The position numbers and the translations under genes were made by a program. Source: Salinivenus iranica (GTDB lineage Bacteria; Bacteroidota; Rhodothermia; Rhodothermales; Salinibacteraceae). From it: a stretch of 35,279 bases of DNA. The notes beneath the pieces are model-generated. The model was not told the DNA's origin and did no database searches. It saw only the letters and a list, made by a program, of their open reading frames with translations. Numbering within the stretch: position 1 is the first letter of the stretch; each line of letters begins with the position of its first letter. Positions 34,808-35,279 of this stretch are shown here, in pieces. The stretch lies in NCBI GenBank assembly GCA_002894665.1, contig NCRB01000029.1, forward strand, positions 1-35,279, read 5' to 3'.

Positions 34808-35279
34808 TTAACCGATTCCCCACGCCACGGCGGCCGTCACCGCAGGCCACGCCACGATGACGTCCAGGATCAGTCGGTGTGCACTCCGTTCGGGGGTCAG
34901 CGTCCACACCCCGCCGAGCAGCAGCGTCGGCCCCACGGCGTCGACAAGCAGCAACTGTGGCGGCCGGCCGAGGGTCGCCCCGACGGCGGCCAGGGCGAGG
35001 GCCCCCAGCAGCAGGATTGTCGCCCCCCACCGCACGGTGCGTCCGCGAACCCGCTGCGTCCAGGGATGACGCCCGGCCGCCCGGTCCCCTTGTCGGTCGC
35101 CCCAGTCCGAGAGCAGCACGTTGGGAAGCACAAAAAGGGCGCGGTACGCCCCCAGCCACGCCACGGGGGCTCCCTGGAGGGCGGCAGCCTCAATCACGGG
35201 CACCACCGCACCGCCCACCGCCCAGACGAGGGCCACGACAACGGGCTTGGTCCACCCCGTCGTCTCCCCCGCCCAGTCC
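34808..35279 (-). CDS. UbiA-like prenyltransferase-family membrane protein, 3' part only
   Basis: The open frame enters from the right edge (from base 35278) and ends at TAA 34808, giving about 156 C-terminal residues. Several hydrophobic helices are visible ('VVVALVWAVGGAVVPVIEAAAL', 'ATILLLGALALAAVGATLG', 'DVIVAWPAVTAAVAWGIG'). Between them lies 'VLPNVLLSDWGDRQGDRAAG', which resembles the second aspartate-rich motif (D..D..GD) of UbiA-type prenyltransferases acting on quinones, chlorophyll or related acceptors. The first motif would lie outside the window, so the substrate cannot be inferred. The gene ends 106 bp upstream of asnS on the same strand. Confidence 0.6.
   Translation of the reverse strand, partial: DWAGETTGWTKPVVVALVWAVGGAVVPVIEAAALQGAPVAWLGAYRALFVLPNVLLSDWGDRQGDRAAGRHPWTQRVRGRTVRWGATILLLGALALAAVGATLGRPPQLLLVDAVGPTLLLGGVWTLTPERSAHRLILDVIVAWPAVTAAVAWGIG

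Noticed and set aside
1-35279. CRISPR arrays, insertion sequences, integrase or phage genes.
   Set aside because: No regularly spaced repeats, transposase motifs, or att-like duplications were seen.

Overview
The window is GC-rich bacterial chromosome. It most resembles Salinibacter (Rhodothermota/Bacteroidota, extremely halophilic) or a close relative. This is inferred from the strongly acidic proteins (Asp/Glu-rich surfaces in HU, SecD, the aldehyde dehydrogenase and the AMP-forming ligase), from a secD-secF pair like those of Bacteroidota-type genomes, from the near absence of clear Shine-Dalgarno sites, and from several GTG starts. No database search was possible. I see no tRNA, rRNA, CRISPR array, transposase or integrase, so this is mostly conserved core chromosome.

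Layout. (1) 1-1913, minus: a short operon of an HU-type DNA-binding protein, a double zinc-ribbon/one-TM/TPR protein and a TPM-domain membrane protein cut by the window edge. (2) 2132-5284, plus: a secreted M1 metallopeptidase that appears to end in an outer-membrane beta-barrel. (3) 5281-10435, minus: a run of two tandem secreted amidohydrolase-fold proteins (the downstream one lacks the first metal motif), an AcuI/YhdH-type reductase, an FAD-dependent oxidoreductase, and a tiny, possibly frameshifted secreted ORF coupled to it by an ATGA overlap. (4) 10631-12635, plus: a TonB-like protein and 4-hydroxyphenylpyruvate dioxygenase, closed by a strong hairpin shared with convergent ftsH. (5) ftsH (minus) and an acetyl-CoA-synthetase-family ligase (plus) diverge from a 312-bp intergenic region. 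(6) 17184-18208, minus: a GbsR/MarR-type regulator and YraN. (7) 18375-20513, plus: a SAM hydroxide adenosyltransferase and an unusual protein joining a degenerate ECF-sigma-like region, one TM helix and an anti-sigma-like outer domain. (8) 20502-26786, minus: a small membrane protein, secD, secF, purA and an orphan histidine kinase. (9) 26983-32097: an alpha/beta hydrolase (monoacylglycerol-lipase type), then an aldehyde/alcohol oxidation cluster made of a divergent AraC regulator, an NAD-dependent aldehyde dehydrogenase, a zinc alcohol dehydrogenase and a DUF779 protein. (10) 32312-35279, minus: a SIMPL-domain periplasmic protein, asparaginyl-tRNA synthetase with a coiled-coil insertion, and the 3' part of a UbiA-like membrane protein.

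The clearest functional unit is the alcohol-to-aldehyde-to-acid module at 27820-32097. The most unusual protein is the sigma-like/anti-sigma-like fusion at 19251-20513. I did not find a convincing wholly new multi-gene system. The more original signals are domain fusions, insertions and a shared LacI/cre-like palindrome upstream of hpd and the aldehyde dehydrogenase gene.
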